Source: Lachnospiraceae bacterium
Lineage (GTDB): Bacteria; Bacillota; Clostridia; Lachnospirales; Lachnospiraceae
Length of the DNA: 64,000 nucleotides
Direction: 5' to 3'
Assembly: GCA_017479285.1 (NCBI GenBank)
Contig: JAFVCL010000008.1
Span: 1-64,000, forward strand
Part shown: positions 17,027 through 26,414 of the stretch, piece after piece
How positions within the stretch are numbered: position 1 is the first letter of the stretch
How the letters are laid out: each line of letters starts with the position of its first letter
The notes under the pieces: model-generated
What the model was told of the DNA's origin: nothing
Database searches by the model: none
What the model saw: only the letters and a program-made list of their open reading frames with translations
Program-made: the position numbers and the translations under genes

Positions 17027-17797
17027 ATGGAAGATTACAGCAGAACTGTCAGTGTGATAATACCGGTCTATCATCTTGAAAAATACATACGGCAGACAAT
17101 GGAATGCGTACTTGCCCAGACATATACCGATTGGGAGATGGTTCTGGTGGAAGACGGCGGGAATGACAGATCTGCTGAGATAATAGAGGAGTTTATAAAG
17201 GAAAAAGACCTCAGCGGCAGGATAAGGCTTATCCATCAAAAGGATGAGTTTGGAGCCGCGGCGGCGCGAAACACCGGGGTACGTGAGTCAAGGGGAAGAT
17301 ATATAGCCTATCTTGACGGGGATGATGTATGGAGTGAAAACAAGCTGGAAAAACAGCTCGCGTTTATGAAAGAAAAGGATGCCGCATTTGTTTTTACAGG
17401 GTACGAATTTGCGGATGCCAATGCCGTCGGAAATGGTAAAGTGGTAAGAGTGCCGGAGACTCTTAATTACAAACAGGCGCTTAGAAATACGACCATTTTT
17501 ACCAGTACGGTCATGTTTGATACCCGAAAGCTTCCTCGTGAGAAACTGATGATGCCGAAGATCAAAAGCGAGGATACCGCTCTTTGGTGGAGACTTTTAA
17601 GGGAGGGGAATATCGCCTATGGACTTGATGAAAACCTTGTGCTGTACAGAAGACCCGGGAAAAGTCTTTCATCGAATAAACTAGAAGCGGTAAGGCGCAT
17701 CTGGATGCTTTACAGAAAATCGGAGAAATTAAATATATTTGCCAGCGCCGTAAATTTCGTATTCTGGGCGGTAAGAGCTGTCGGGCGCAGGATATAA
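17027..17797 (+). CDS. GT2 family glycosyltransferase
   Basis: 256 residues with a GT-A fold: SVIIPVYHLEKYIRQ start, the ED pair (VLVEDGGNDRSAEI), the AAAARNTGVRESRG segment and the DGDDVW metal motif (DxD) near residue 99. The acid later in the chain (KSEDTALWWRLL) is the probable catalytic position. No membrane anchor. It transfers a sugar from a nucleotide sugar to a lipid-linked glycan, judging by its place as the first gene of the envelope region. Donor and linkage cannot be told. ATG 17027 has GGGG upstream. It ends 90 bases before the converging reverse-strand cassette. Confidence 0.88.
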   Translation: MEDYSRTVSVIIPVYHLEKYIRQTMECVLAQTYTDWEMVLVEDGGNDRSAEIIEEFIKEKDLSGRIRLIHQKDEFGAAAARNTGVRESRGRYIAYLDGDDVWSENKLEKQLAFMKEKDAAFVFTGYEFADANAVGNGKVVRVPETLNYKQALRNTTIFTSTVMFDTRKLPREKLMMPKIKSEDTALWWRLLREGNIAYGLDENLVLYRRPGKSLSSNKLEAVRRIWMLYRKSEKLNIFASAVNFVFWAVRAVGRRI

Positions 17798-17837
17798 GCC
17801 GGACCTAAGTTTCCAGGCGGACATTGAGTATCCTGCG
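17786..17837. repeat. Inverted repeat between converging genes
   Basis: CGCAGGATA (17786-17794) and TATCCTGCG (17829-17837) form a perfect 9-base inverted repeat with a 34-base loop. The first arm overlaps the end of the glycosyltransferase gene. There is no U run on either side, so it is not a clear terminator; it may be a processing or bidirectional structure. Confidence 0.3.
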
Positions 17838-17886
17838 GGACATCGGAATGCGCCCGGGAAAAAATAAAGTGTTAAGTACAAGTGGA

Positions 17887-18870
17887 TCAGTTCAGATACA
17901 TAATATAATAACCGGTATCATAATCGGTATCTACATCGATGATCTCATAATCAGCGGACATAGCCTGCCTTATGTATTCAAGGCCTGCTGTGTCTGTTTT
18001 TTCGTTTAAGGAAAAACAGATCGCATCGACTCCTTTTTGCTTTGCCAGTCTGGCAAGAGCAGGTCCTCCGAGATAACCGGGGTCATTGTCGAGCGCCTCA
18101 TAATCGAGGGCGGTATAATTAAGAGAGGTAATAACCAGAGGACTGTCAAGGTAATAGACACATCCGTAGACATCACAGTACAGCAGCCAATGAAAAAGAT
18201 TTATGTGATCGCTGTCATATACGGTGTAATTATATGCCGCAAGAGATCCGTCCCATATATCTCTGCCAAAGATCGTCTTTATATTTCCGGAATACTGCCT
18301 TGAATACTCGGTTATTGCGGGCGTAGAGAGAATGGTAAGACCGTTTTTCCGCCCGGAGGCTGCCTCGCTTAAGCGCTCTAAAACGGGAATGGCTTCCTCA
18401 TAGCTTATTTCATATTCCTTTTGACCGGTCAGTTCATCTCCGGTTTTCTTCCCGGATCCGATTCCGAAGAAGAGAATAGGGATAGCAAGCATCAGACCTG
18501 TAAGAGCAATCGCCTTTCCTTTTGACAACTTCTTTAAAAGCGTGGATGCACAGGTAAAGACGGCGGCAATTATGGGAATGACCGGAACCATTGCCCACAG
18601 CTGGGAATAGGAGAAAAAGACAGTCTGAAAATGCCTTAAAACGAGTGCGGTAAAAGGAATGCACAGCAGCAACGAGATTGTAATACCGTAAAGGAGCAGG
18701 GGACCTACCGGGCAGAGCTCTTTCTTAAGTACGGAGATTTCTCTCCGGTTACCGGTATTTTTAATGAGCAAAACCGTGATCCCCAAAATCAGGCTTAAGA
18801 GCAAAAACGCTATTATGTGATTTGCACCGTAAAAGGAATATATTTCATTTATGACACTTTTTAAAGTCAT
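17887..18870 (-). CDS. Membrane protein with extracytoplasmic C-terminal domain, third gene of reverse cassette
   Basis: 327 residues from ATG 18870. Four to five hydrophobic helices occupy residues about 10-145; the rest (from EYEISYEEAIPVLERL) is a soluble alpha/beta domain without Cys or known motif, rich in Tyr and Asp (TVYDSDHINLFHWLLYCDVYG). The start overlaps the stop of the upstream hydrolase-like gene (ATGA), with GGGAG eight bases before it; a TTG at 18885 would be in frame but is less likely. The family is not recognised. Soluble parts like this occur at the ends of GT-C type enzymes and related envelope proteins, so an outside role in glycan handling is inferred. Confidence 0.65.
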   Translation of the reverse strand: MTLKSVINEIYSFYGANHIIAFLLLSLILGITVLLIKNTGNRREISVLKKELCPVGPLLLYGITISLLLCIPFTALVLRHFQTVFFSYSQLWAMVPVIPIIAAVFTCASTLLKKLSKGKAIALTGLMLAIPILFFGIGSGKKTGDELTGQKEYEISYEEAIPVLERLSEAASGRKNGLTILSTPAITEYSRQYSGNIKTIFGRDIWDGSLAAYNYTVYDSDHINLFHWLLYCDVYGCVYYLDSPLVITSLNYTALDYEALDNDPGYLGGPALARLAKQKGVDAICFSLNEKTDTAGLEYIRQAMSADYEIIDVDTDYDTGYYIMYLN

Positions 18871-21050
18871 CTGTAATTCTCCCAATCGGTTAAATAGACC
18901 ATTCCATTTTCGTCATAGGTCAGCAGACCCTCATCTGCAAGCTGTCTTGTAAGATGTTCTGTCTCGGCATCTCCGTAGGCTCTTCCCCACTGGAAGGAGT
19001 TAAGAGCAAAGGATAGTCTATTCTCGCTGTTTTTTTGTCTGGTTATCATTTCGTCTAAAATACGCATTTTCCTGAAAGAGATAAAGACCGCATCCTGTGG
19101 GACTTCAAGCTCGTATCTTAAGCAGAAATCCTCGAGCAGTTCATATTGTGCTCTTGCCTCGGGCTGTCCCCACAATCCGATAATGGCATCGTACTCGGAA
19201 ACAGGAGTATAAATACTGTTAATATATTCCTGCAGATCCTCACGGCTTGCACCCTGAGATGCCAGTTTTTCGCCGTTTGAAAGTTCGCCTCTGAAGGTAG
19301 CAAACTCAAATATCTGGCAGATATGAGGTCTTATAAGCTCTAAGAGTTCTGTTACACTTACAGGAAGAGGAAGCGTGTTTACCTCCGGCGCGGCGGCGAT
19401 CATTTCATCGATATCCTTAAGCGCCTTTGATGCTCTTTTTGAGATATCCTCAGAGTTGTAATCCTTACTTTTTAATATATAGTTCCCGCCTGTCCAATAA
19501 TATGTATCCCATGAAGAGCCGGTTCTTGCATCCTCGATAAGCGTAAGGATATCGTAGAGCCTCCCGGCATATTCTGCTCCGACAATGGATACGGCGGCTT
19601 CCATAAGAAGCTCGCTCTCGTCTCTTGAAGGATCCTGAAGCAGACCGGCAGAAACATAATGAGAGAAAATGTTCAAAACATGATAGGAGTCCATCTCGCA
19701 CCAGTATTGCGGGATACCGGCTCCGTCTTCAGCCTGCGTCAAAAGATAGACCTGCTTTATAAGGTGGGAATTGACATTCATCTGTGCGAGCTGGTCTATT
19801 TCCATCTCGGTCAGATACCATGACCATACGCCGTATCTGCCGCCTTCGGGGATAACCCGGTTTTTGAACCAGACCCAGGATTCGTCCTCACTTTTCCTTG
19901 CACCGGAATAAAGGGTTATATCCGTGCCGAGATAATTGAGAAGAGCGGTGGGGTCCAGATCGGCGTTGTAGCAGTTAATACCGAAATCTATTTCCGGATT
20001 TTTCTCCTTGAACTTATCACGGAGAACCTTCGCAAAATAGGAAATGTCGTCGATATTGGTAAGGTTTCCGGGGTCGCTGTAGTGCGCGATAACGCGGTCA
20101 CAGCAATCCGCAAGGGAAGCGTAGATGGAGCTGTATTTATCGAAGCACTCCAGAGCTTTGGGGTTATCATAAGCCTGGGCGTAGTTGTTGTTATCATAGT
20201 AGTCTACCGAGTCGTCAACCCATCCATACCCGGTAAACTCCGCCGCCCAGACCCAGAGTGTGAAGCTCATGCCGAGAGAATGGGCGCTGTCCGCCATAAA
20301 TCTTATACGCTGATGTACATATTCATAGCCCCCGTAAGCGGCCCAGGAGGAGCACATATCGGTAACCTGCAGACCGTTGTACCCGATAGCCTTCATCATA
20401 CGCACATAATCATAGAGTTCATCGTCGGAATAGGAGAGCAGTTCACTCTTCAGATTGGCTGAGGTATTATGCCATACACCGCGGGGCTTTGTGGTGTCCC
20501 AAAGGCAGACGATGGGTTCTCTAACCTTGATCCACGGGTTTTTTACAGTTGCGGAATTTATCGGAATATAAATGCTTTCGCGGGAAGGGTCGAGAAGATG
20601 TTCGCGCTCCTGTCCGGCAAAGGCGTATCCGAGGTACTCGTTTGCGAAGATCCTTACGGCAAGAAGACAATCTTCGGAGGTCTTACCCGAAAGGGTAATC
20701 CTTCCGTCCCGTATCTCAATCGAGGGCGTGCCCTCGGTCAGAGACTTATCTTTCTGTATATCAATAACTTTTCCTGCCTTGACAGCATTTTTGTCAGAGC
20801 CGCATTTTTCTCCCGTCCGGCGGTATATGTAATCCTCAAGTTCGGATCTTGCTTTTCCGAGACCTGTACCTGCCTTGACAGAATAGTCGTTGATGCTGCT
20901 TTCGCCGACAAAAACCGCCGTAACGGCAGATTCCCTGTCAGAGTCCGCAGCACTGGAGATATTACTGTTTACTACTGCGCTTATTATAAGTGCGATACCT
21001 ATTCCGGCAGCAAATGCAGCCGCGAAAAGCAGAAAATTTTTTTTATTCAT
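18867..21050 (-). CDS. Secreted/anchored glycoside-hydrolase-like protein with TIM-barrel-type domain
   Basis: 727 residues from ATG 21050, which has a GGAGAA ribosome binding site. A signal or anchor helix (FLLFAAAFAAGIGIALIISAVV) is followed by a domain of about 110 residues resembling the small alpha/beta domain before GH20/GH67/GH84 catalytic barrels (RSELEDYIYRRTGEKC, then GRITLSGKTSEDCLLAVRIF). Next comes a barrel-like region (YDYVRMMKAIGYNGLQVTD, MSFTLWVWAAEF, DRVIAHYSDPGN, FGINCYNADLDP, YGVWSWYLTEMEID) and a helical C-terminal part. No exact family or catalytic pair can be named. Middle gene of the reverse cassette, 22 bases after the first membrane gene. Hydrolysis or binding of surface glycan is inference. 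Confidence 0.65.
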   Translation of the reverse strand: MNKKNFLLFAAAFAAGIGIALIISAVVNSNISSAADSDRESAVTAVFVGESSINDYSVKAGTGLGKARSELEDYIYRRTGEKCGSDKNAVKAGKVIDIQKDKSLTEGTPSIEIRDGRITLSGKTSEDCLLAVRIFANEYLGYAFAGQEREHLLDPSRESIYIPINSATVKNPWIKVREPIVCLWDTTKPRGVWHNTSANLKSELLSYSDDELYDYVRMMKAIGYNGLQVTDMCSSWAAYGGYEYVHQRIRFMADSAHSLGMSFTLWVWAAEFTGYGWVDDSVDYYDNNNYAQAYDNPKALECFDKYSSIYASLADCCDRVIAHYSDPGNLTNIDDISYFAKVLRDKFKEKNPEIDFGINCYNADLDPTALLNYLGTDITLYSGARKSEDESWVWFKNRVIPEGGRYGVWSWYLTEMEIDQLAQMNVNSHLIKQVYLLTQAEDGAGIPQYWCEMDSYHVLNIFSHYVSAGLLQDPSRDESELLMEAAVSIVGAEYAGRLYDILTLIEDARTGSSWDTYYWTGGNYILKSKDYNSEDISKRASKALKDIDEMIAAAPEVNTLPLPVSVTELLELIRPHICQIFEFATFRGELSNGEKLASQGASREDLQEYINSIYTPVSEYDAIIGLWGQPEARAQYELLEDFCLRYELEVPQDAVFISFRKMRILDEMITRQKNSENRLSFALNSFQWGRAYGDAETEHLTRQLADEGLLTYDENGMVYLTDWENYR

Positions 21051-21072
21051 ACAGTTCTCCTGCGGAAGCCGG

Positions 21073-22107
21073 TTACGCCTCCCCGTCATTTTTGTTTTGG
21101 TTCAAGATCCTTTTTACCGGGGGAAGAACAGAGATGACAGTAACCCCGGCAGAAAGGGCAAAACAGGCACCGATGCCGAATGCGGTCGATGCAATGAGAG
21201 GCTCGAGAATTATCGTAAGGAGCACACCGCCCCATTTTTTTCGCAGTAATGATAAAAGACAGAAGCTGACGATAAATAACAGCATTGTGGAGCCTCTGTA
21301 GCCCGCGTGAAGAAGATCGAATCCTGGTGAACCGATTGATGCAGGCGTGCACAATAACAGCAGCATGCATACACAGTAAAACAGCAGTTTCCGTTCCGAG
21401 GGCTTGAATAAGGCATCGCCAAGAGCGTAAAAACAGGACATGACTCCCAGGGATACAAATACCGGAACGATATGATCCAGCAGGAATTTAGGGTCGATAT
21501 CAAAAGTCCTGCAAAGCACAGAATAGAAAAAGGGAAGACACATAAGCTTCAGTCTTGTGGGAAATCCACCGGTATAGGGCAGCCCCGTCAGGGGATTTAC
21601 GGAATATAACTCACCGGTGGAGATAAAGCTGTTTACCGTTTCTATGGTCTGGTCTCCGACAAGATAAGTAAAACCCGTGGCGGATAAAAACAAAGAAAGA
21701 CCGCTTAAGAAGATCGCGGTGACCGGAAAAAAGGGATTTGGCATTTCCCTTACGCCTCCCAATGAAGTTTTTTTGTTTAATCTGTTAAGGGCTTCATAAA
21801 GCCTGGATATGATTATAACAAAATAGAATATTGTCACGACTCCGATAAGCATACCGGCAAAAAGCTTTGACCCGGCTGCGAGTCCAAGATTAAGAAAAAC
21901 ACATAAAAGATTGGCAATCCCGGAGATGAGGAGCATTATGAGAAAGCCGGCGGCATAAGAGACGCAAACAGTGGCAAACCGCCCGTTTTTTGCCGGGATA
22001 TTTCCCTTTTTAAATGCCGACCTTATTAGATTCAGAAGCGTTTCAAAGCCGTACCCGGATATCAGGGGGCAGAGCATAAGAAACAGTATAAGCATAATAG
22101 TTTTCAT
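21073..22107 (-). CDS. Polytopic membrane protein, first gene of reverse cassette
   Basis: 344 residues from ATG 22107, or 364 from ATG 22167. About nine hydrophobic helices; a loop with YSVNPLTGLPYTGGFPTR near the middle is its most distinctive part and resembles DUF6077-like envelope proteins. The shorter start is preferred because a first helix begins at once (MKTIMLILFLMLCPLISG), whereas the extra 20 residues are basic and the upstream ATG lacks a ribosome binding site. AAAGGAGG does occur, but 22 bases before ATG 22107, too far for normal use, and the likely -10 box ends 7 bases before that ATG. No enzymatic motif seen. Confidence 0.65.
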   Translation of the reverse strand: MKTIMLILFLMLCPLISGYGFETLLNLIRSAFKKGNIPAKNGRFATVCVSYAAGFLIMLLISGIANLLCVFLNLGLAAGSKLFAGMLIGVVTIFYFVIIISRLYEALNRLNKKTSLGGVREMPNPFFPVTAIFLSGLSLFLSATGFTYLVGDQTIETVNSFISTGELYSVNPLTGLPYTGGFPTRLKLMCLPFFYSVLCRTFDIDPKFLLDHIVPVFVSLGVMSCFYALGDALFKPSERKLLFYCVCMLLLLCTPASIGSPGFDLLHAGYRGSTMLLFIVSFCLLSLLRKKWGGVLLTIILEPLIASTAFGIGACFALSAGVTVISVLPPVKRILNQNKNDGEA

Positions 22108-22114
22108 AAACGCT

Positions 22115-22143
22115 ATTATAGCAAAACGAAACCTCCTTTTGAA
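22115..22143 (-). promoter_or_regulatory. Candidate promoter of the reverse-strand cassette
   Basis: Reading the minus strand: TTCAAA (22143-22138), a 17-base spacer, TATAAT (22120-22115). The -10 ends only 7 bases before ATG 22107, so a transcript would begin at or next to the start codon. See the finding on leaderless transcripts. Confidence 0.5.
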
Positions 22144-22295
22144 GTGGGTTTTGGGCTGCAAAGCCATATATTAAAGAAAATTAAGAATGGTTATGCACGC
22201 CAAATGTGGTATTAAAATCGAAGTTATGCTACAATATTCGCGATATACTGGTTACAAATGGTCGCCTTTTGGGACGCCATTCGAGAGGTATAGTT

Positions 22296-23804
22296 ATGAT
22301 GAGTACTCAAAGTAAATTACAGAAAATGGAAGGCTTTAAACGCCTTATAAATCTTTCACTGGTTCTTTTATGTCTTTTGCTGGAAACCGCGGTTTTTACA
22401 TATCAGTGGTACTTCAATTTCCGGGTTGACATCATTGAAGGACGAAACCAGCCGTTCTGGATCAAGGGGCATATGCTTGAGGTGGCGGTCTATTTTGTTA
22501 TATTGATCCTTTTTTCAAATATGTACGGCGGAATGAGGCTCGGGTATATGAAAAATGCGGAGCTTATCTTTTCCCAGATATTCGCGACGCTTATGGCTGA
22601 CATACTTATTTATGCCGAGATCTCGCTTATGGCGCTTCGTCTTTTCAATCCGAAGAATTTTGTGATAATGCTGGCTGAACAGTGCGTAGTTGTATTCTTA
22701 TACATAAATATTGCCAATTTTTTCTACAGAAACATATTTCCGCCGCGGAAGCTTTTGCTTATTTACGGTGACCGGGATCCGAGGGAGGTAAAAAGGAAAT
22801 TTGAGACGAGGAGCGACAAATATCTGATCACAGAGCAGATACATGTCAGCGCGGGAACAAGGAAGCTTTGCGAGACCATAAGAAAGTATTACAACGACGG
22901 AACCTGTAACGCCGTGGTATTTGGAGATATAGCGGAGGCCGACAGAAAGCCGCTTATAAAATACTGCTATGGAAATTCCATAAGGTTCTATCTGTTCCCG
23001 AAGATCAACGACTGTATACTAAAGGGCTCTGAGGAGCTGCATGTATTTGACAGCCCGATGCTCCTTACAAGGGAATATTCGATGACTATGGAGCAGAGAT
23101 TCTTGAAGAGAATGATAGACATCATCTGTTCACTCCTTTTGATAATCATAAGCTCACCCTTTATGCTCCTTACCGCGATCGCGGTAAAGGCATACGACGG
23201 CGGACCGATCCTTTACAAGCAGGTCAGAGTTACCCTCGGAGGAAAGAAATTCAATATCGTAAAGTTTCGCTCGATGCGGGTGGATGCCGAGAAGGACGGA
23301 GTAAGGCTGTATTATATCGGCGACAAGAGGGTTACGCCGGTCGGAAAGTTTATACGCAAGGTAAGACTTGACGAGCTCCCCCAGCTTTTCAATATTCTTT
23401 CGGGGGATATGACCTTTATAGGACCGCGACCTGAGAGACCTGAGATCATCGAGAAGTATCAGGCTACCATGCCGGAATTTGCGTACAGACTTAAAGTGAA
23501 GGCAGGGCTTGCCGGATTTGCCCAGGTTTACGGCAAATACAACACTACTCCCTACGATAAGCTTAAGCTCGATCTTATTTACATAGAGAATTACTCGATA
23601 CTTCTTGATCTAAAGCTTATGCTGCTGACCCTGAAGATCCTCTTCTGGCCGGATTCCACGGAAGGTGTAGATCCCGGACAGACCACTGCCATGAAGGATC
23701 TGTATATGGCAATGGAAGAGAACAAGTACGAAGACAGCAAAATTTACAGCACCAATGCTGACGAAAAAGACGGGAAAGAAAATGAAAGTACTGTGGATAT
23801 GTAA
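22296..23804 (+). CDS. Polyprenyl-phosphate sugar-1-phosphate transferase (exopolysaccharide initiation)
   Basis: 502 residues from ATG 22296, with GAGAGG seven bases before; the frame is open upstream to 22206 without signal. Four N-terminal helices and a CoA-binding-like domain (LLLIYGDRDPREVKRKF) precede the C-terminal bacterial sugar transferase domain (pfam Bac_transf): the anchoring helix KRMIDIICSLLLIIISS, then GGPILYKQVRV, KFRSMRVDAE, the LDELPQLFNIL motif and FIGPRPERPE, all family-typical. This enzyme puts the first sugar phosphate on undecaprenyl phosphate, so it likely starts the glycan made by this locus. Which sugar is unknown. It overlaps the next GT gene by 23 bases. Confidence 0.93.
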   Translation: MMSTQSKLQKMEGFKRLINLSLVLLCLLLETAVFTYQWYFNFRVDIIEGRNQPFWIKGHMLEVAVYFVILILFSNMYGGMRLGYMKNAELIFSQIFATLMADILIYAEISLMALRLFNPKNFVIMLAEQCVVVFLYINIANFFYRNIFPPRKLLLIYGDRDPREVKRKFETRSDKYLITEQIHVSAGTRKLCETIRKYYNDGTCNAVVFGDIAEADRKPLIKYCYGNSIRFYLFPKINDCILKGSEELHVFDSPMLLTREYSMTMEQRFLKRMIDIICSLLLIIISSPFMLLTAIAVKAYDGGPILYKQVRVTLGGKKFNIVKFRSMRVDAEKDGVRLYYIGDKRVTPVGKFIRKVRLDELPQLFNILSGDMTFIGPRPERPEIIEKYQATMPEFAYRLKVKAGLAGFAQVYGKYNTTPYDKLKLDLIYIENYSILLDLKLMLLTLKILFWPDSTEGVDPGQTTAMKDLYMAMEENKYEDSKIYSTNADEKDGKENESTVDM

Positions 23805-25140
23805 TCTAATTCTTCCGAGGATCGCCGGACATCTCGGTATTTCTGTGATCCCAAAGGAGGGGTGGGTAGAGAGCCTTTTTAACGCCATAGCGCTGGGGGT
23901 AGATTCGGATATAGTTCCGAATATCGCTTTCCCTGTTGACAAAAGGACATTTCGTAAACTCGGGGGAGATAAAAAGACCGGAGTTATAACCGGGAAATAT
24001 GAGGAAAAGGAGCTTTCCTTTACCTACTACGCCTTTCTTGAGAATGTGAGGAATGAGTCGGTTTATGAGGATGTTCTTGAGGAGCGGATGAGGTATATCT
24101 TTGAGTGCGAAAAGCCGGATATCGTTCACGCCTTCGGCTCTGAGTTTCCGCATACACTTGCGGCAGCAAGGGCAATCGGAGATCCGGGAAAATTTCTTAT
24201 AGGATTGCAGGGAATATGCGAGGTGTATGCAGAAAAGTATGCCGCGCATATGCCGCCGGAGATCGTGGCAAGGTACACCTTCAGAGACAGACTTAAGAAT
24301 GATTCGATCTACCGTCAGCAGCAAAAATACTTTATGCGGGCGGATAATGAGAGAGAGGCCATCGAGCTCGCGGGACACGCCCTCGGAAGAACCGCCTTTG
24401 ATAAAGAATTTGCTCTTGGAATAAATCCCGGGATAGAGTATCACCATGCCGGAGAAACCCTAAGGGAGCCCTTTTACAGAGGGGCATGGATGAAAAACAC
24501 CGCAGAAAGGCACAGGATTTTTGTCAGTCAGGCCGATTACCCCTTAAAGGGCTTTCACTATCTCCTGAAAGCCGTGGGAGAGCTTATACAGGAAAATGAG
24601 GAATTATCGGATCTTGAGCTTTATGTTGCCGGTAATTCGATAGTCGGATATGACTCGCTTGTAAAGAAGATAAAGATTTCGTCTTACGGAAAATATCTTA
24701 TAGACCTTATGCGCGAGTATGACCTGAGCAGCCGGGTACATTTTCTCGGACGGCTTAATGCAGAGAAAATGAAGGAGCAATTAATCAAGTGCGATACCTT
24801 CGTCTGCTGCTCCGCCTGTGAGAACTCCCCGAATTCCGTGGGGGAGGCGCAGATGCTGCAGGTACCCATCGTAACATCCCTCGTAGGAGGAATATCAAGC
24901 ATTTTTACTCCCGGCGAGGATGGATTTTCGTATGATGTGGAACCGGAGGATACCTTGGAGAGCGTTTCCGATAAGTTAAAGGCAACGCTTGTTGAGAGAT
25001 ACGAGCGGGAAAAGGAGGGAGATTTTATCTCCGAGGTTGACAGAAGAAGACATAACGCCGGATTCCATGCAAGGGAAAACCATAACCCCGAGAAAAACGT
25101 GCATGATATGATAGCGATTTATAGAAGTATATGCAGATAA
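23782..25140 (+). CDS. GT4 family glycosyltransferase
   Basis: 452 residues from ATG 23782 (GGGAAAG upstream); an earlier ATG at 23755 lies deeper in the preceding gene and has no ribosome binding site. GT-B fold: N-terminal half without repeats, C-terminal half with the GT4 signature (FVSQADYPLKGFHYLLKA; RVHFLGRLNAEKMKEQL; CCSACENSPNSVGEAQML, where the Glu of EAQ is the donor-binding acid; VTSLVGGISSIF). Retaining mechanism by family. Overlaps the upstream sugar transferase by 23 bases and the next GT4 by 10, so the three are translated as one unit. Donor unknown. Confidence 0.9.
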   Translation: MKVLWICNLILPRIAGHLGISVIPKEGWVESLFNAIALGVDSDIVPNIAFPVDKRTFRKLGGDKKTGVITGKYEEKELSFTYYAFLENVRNESVYEDVLEERMRYIFECEKPDIVHAFGSEFPHTLAAARAIGDPGKFLIGLQGICEVYAEKYAAHMPPEIVARYTFRDRLKNDSIYRQQQKYFMRADNEREAIELAGHALGRTAFDKEFALGINPGIEYHHAGETLREPFYRGAWMKNTAERHRIFVSQADYPLKGFHYLLKAVGELIQENEELSDLELYVAGNSIVGYDSLVKKIKISSYGKYLIDLMREYDLSSRVHFLGRLNAEKMKEQLIKCDTFVCCSACENSPNSVGEAQMLQVPIVTSLVGGISSIFTPGEDGFSYDVEPEDTLESVSDKLKATLVERYEREKEGDFISEVDRRRHNAGFHARENHNPEKNVHDMIAIYRSICR

Positions 25141-26414
25141 CTTTTGTATCAAATTATATAAATCATCACCAGATCCCGTTTTGTGAAGCCGTGATAAAAA
25201 GGCTTTCTGCGGGCGACGGCTTCACTTTTATCCAGACCTCCGAGATGGAGGACGACAGAAAGAGCATGGGCTGGGACAGAGCGCTTCCGGATTATGTAAG
25301 GCTTTCTTATACTGACCACGAAGAAAACGAAGCCTGCCGGGAACTGATCCTTGAAAGCGATGTTGTCATATTCGGCGGGTGTGAAGATGAAAGCTACATT
25401 TCGCCAAGGCTCGAGATGCTGAGGAACCTTAAGGGCAGAGCTCCCGAAGGGGATAAAGAGCCTGGGGGCAGATTGAAGAACAGAAAGCTGACATTCAGAT
25501 ATTCCGAGAGGGTCTATAAGGAGGGACAGTGGAAATTCATTACTCCCCGGGGACTTAGGAGAAAATATCTGGATCATACGAGATATAATGATTGCCCGGT
25601 CTATCTGCTCTGCTCCGGCGGATATGTGGCGTCGGATTTTTCTCTGTTTAAAGCTTATAAAAACAAGATGTTTAAATGGGGGTATTTTCCGAAGATAAAT
25701 GAGTATGATCCGGAGAAGTTTATGGAAAAAAAAGGCTTTGTTCCGGAAAACGGCAATGACCGGGGAAACGAAAGGCTTCCGTTTATACTCTGGAGCGGCA
25801 GGATGCTCAATTGGAAGCACCCGGAGCTTGCGGTAGAAACCGCTGAATACCTTAAAGAAAAAGGTCTGGACTTTCGGATGCGGATTATCGGTGAGGGGCC
25901 TGAGAGGGAGCGCATTAACGATATGGTTGCTAAAAAGGGGCTCTCGGATAAGATCCTGGTCGAAGATTTTAAAAGCCCCGGAGAGATACGCGCTTTAATG
26001 GAACAGGCGGATATATACCTTTTTACCAGTGACCGAAGGGAAGGCTGGGGAGCTGTGGCTAACGAGTCGCTGGGCAGCTGCTGCGCGCTTGTCGCCGGGA
26101 GCATGATAGGAGCAGTGCCTTACCTTCTTAAAAACGGGATAAATTCCATGGTCTATGAGGACGGAGCGGAGAAGGAATTGTTCGAGAAGACCGAAATGCT
26201 TTTAAGGAATCCGGAGCTTCGGAAAAAGCTTGCCTTAAAAGGCTATGAGACAGTAAGGAAGCTTTGGAACGCGGATACCGCCGCCGAGCGTTTTCTTGAA
26301 TCTGTCGCCGCATTCAGGGAGGGAAGAGAGCTGCCCCGGTACGAGGATGGACCCTTTTGCAGGGAAGTGCCGAAACCGGAGAAGAGGATAAGTAAAACCG
26401 CTGCGGGGAAATGA
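25131..26414 (+). CDS. GT4 family glycosyltransferase
   Basis: 427 residues, GT-B fold. The N-terminal half begins MQITFVSNYINHHQIPFCEA; the C-terminal half has LPFILWSGRMLNWKHPELAV, RIIGEGPERERINDM, ADIYLFTSDRREGWGAVANESL (EGWGxxxNE is the GT4 donor site) and a basic tail. Lys/Arg and Glu-rich segments (DKEPGGRLKNRK) interrupt the N-terminal half. Start ATG 25131 overlaps the preceding gene by 10 bases; the following GT2 gene starts in its stop codon (ATGA). Acts on the growing lipid-linked chain by context; sugar unknown. Confidence 0.88.
   Translation: MQITFVSNYINHHQIPFCEAVIKRLSAGDGFTFIQTSEMEDDRKSMGWDRALPDYVRLSYTDHEENEACRELILESDVVIFGGCEDESYISPRLEMLRNLKGRAPEGDKEPGGRLKNRKLTFRYSERVYKEGQWKFITPRGLRRKYLDHTRYNDCPVYLLCSGGYVASDFSLFKAYKNKMFKWGYFPKINEYDPEKFMEKKGFVPENGNDRGNERLPFILWSGRMLNWKHPELAVETAEYLKEKGLDFRMRIIGEGPERERINDMVAKKGLSDKILVEDFKSPGEIRALMEQADIYLFTSDRREGWGAVANESLGSCCALVAGSMIGAVPYLLKNGINSMVYEDGAEKELFEKTEMLLRNPELRKKLALKGYETVRKLWNADTAAERFLESVAAFREGRELPRYEDGPFCREVPKPEKRISKTAAGK

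Noticed and set aside
16891..17079. Open frame after ptsH, 62 codons
   Set aside because: It overlaps the end of ptsH and runs through the terminator hairpin; no ribosome binding site and no similarity to anything I know.
20469..21137. 222-codon open frame antisense to the hydrolase-like gene
   Set aside because: It is a shadow of the reverse-strand coding frame; the composition is poor and has no start signal.
22206..22295. Extended N-terminus for the sugar transferase
   Set aside because: The upstream ATG has no ribosome binding site and the extra residues do not resemble the family; ATG 22296 fits better.
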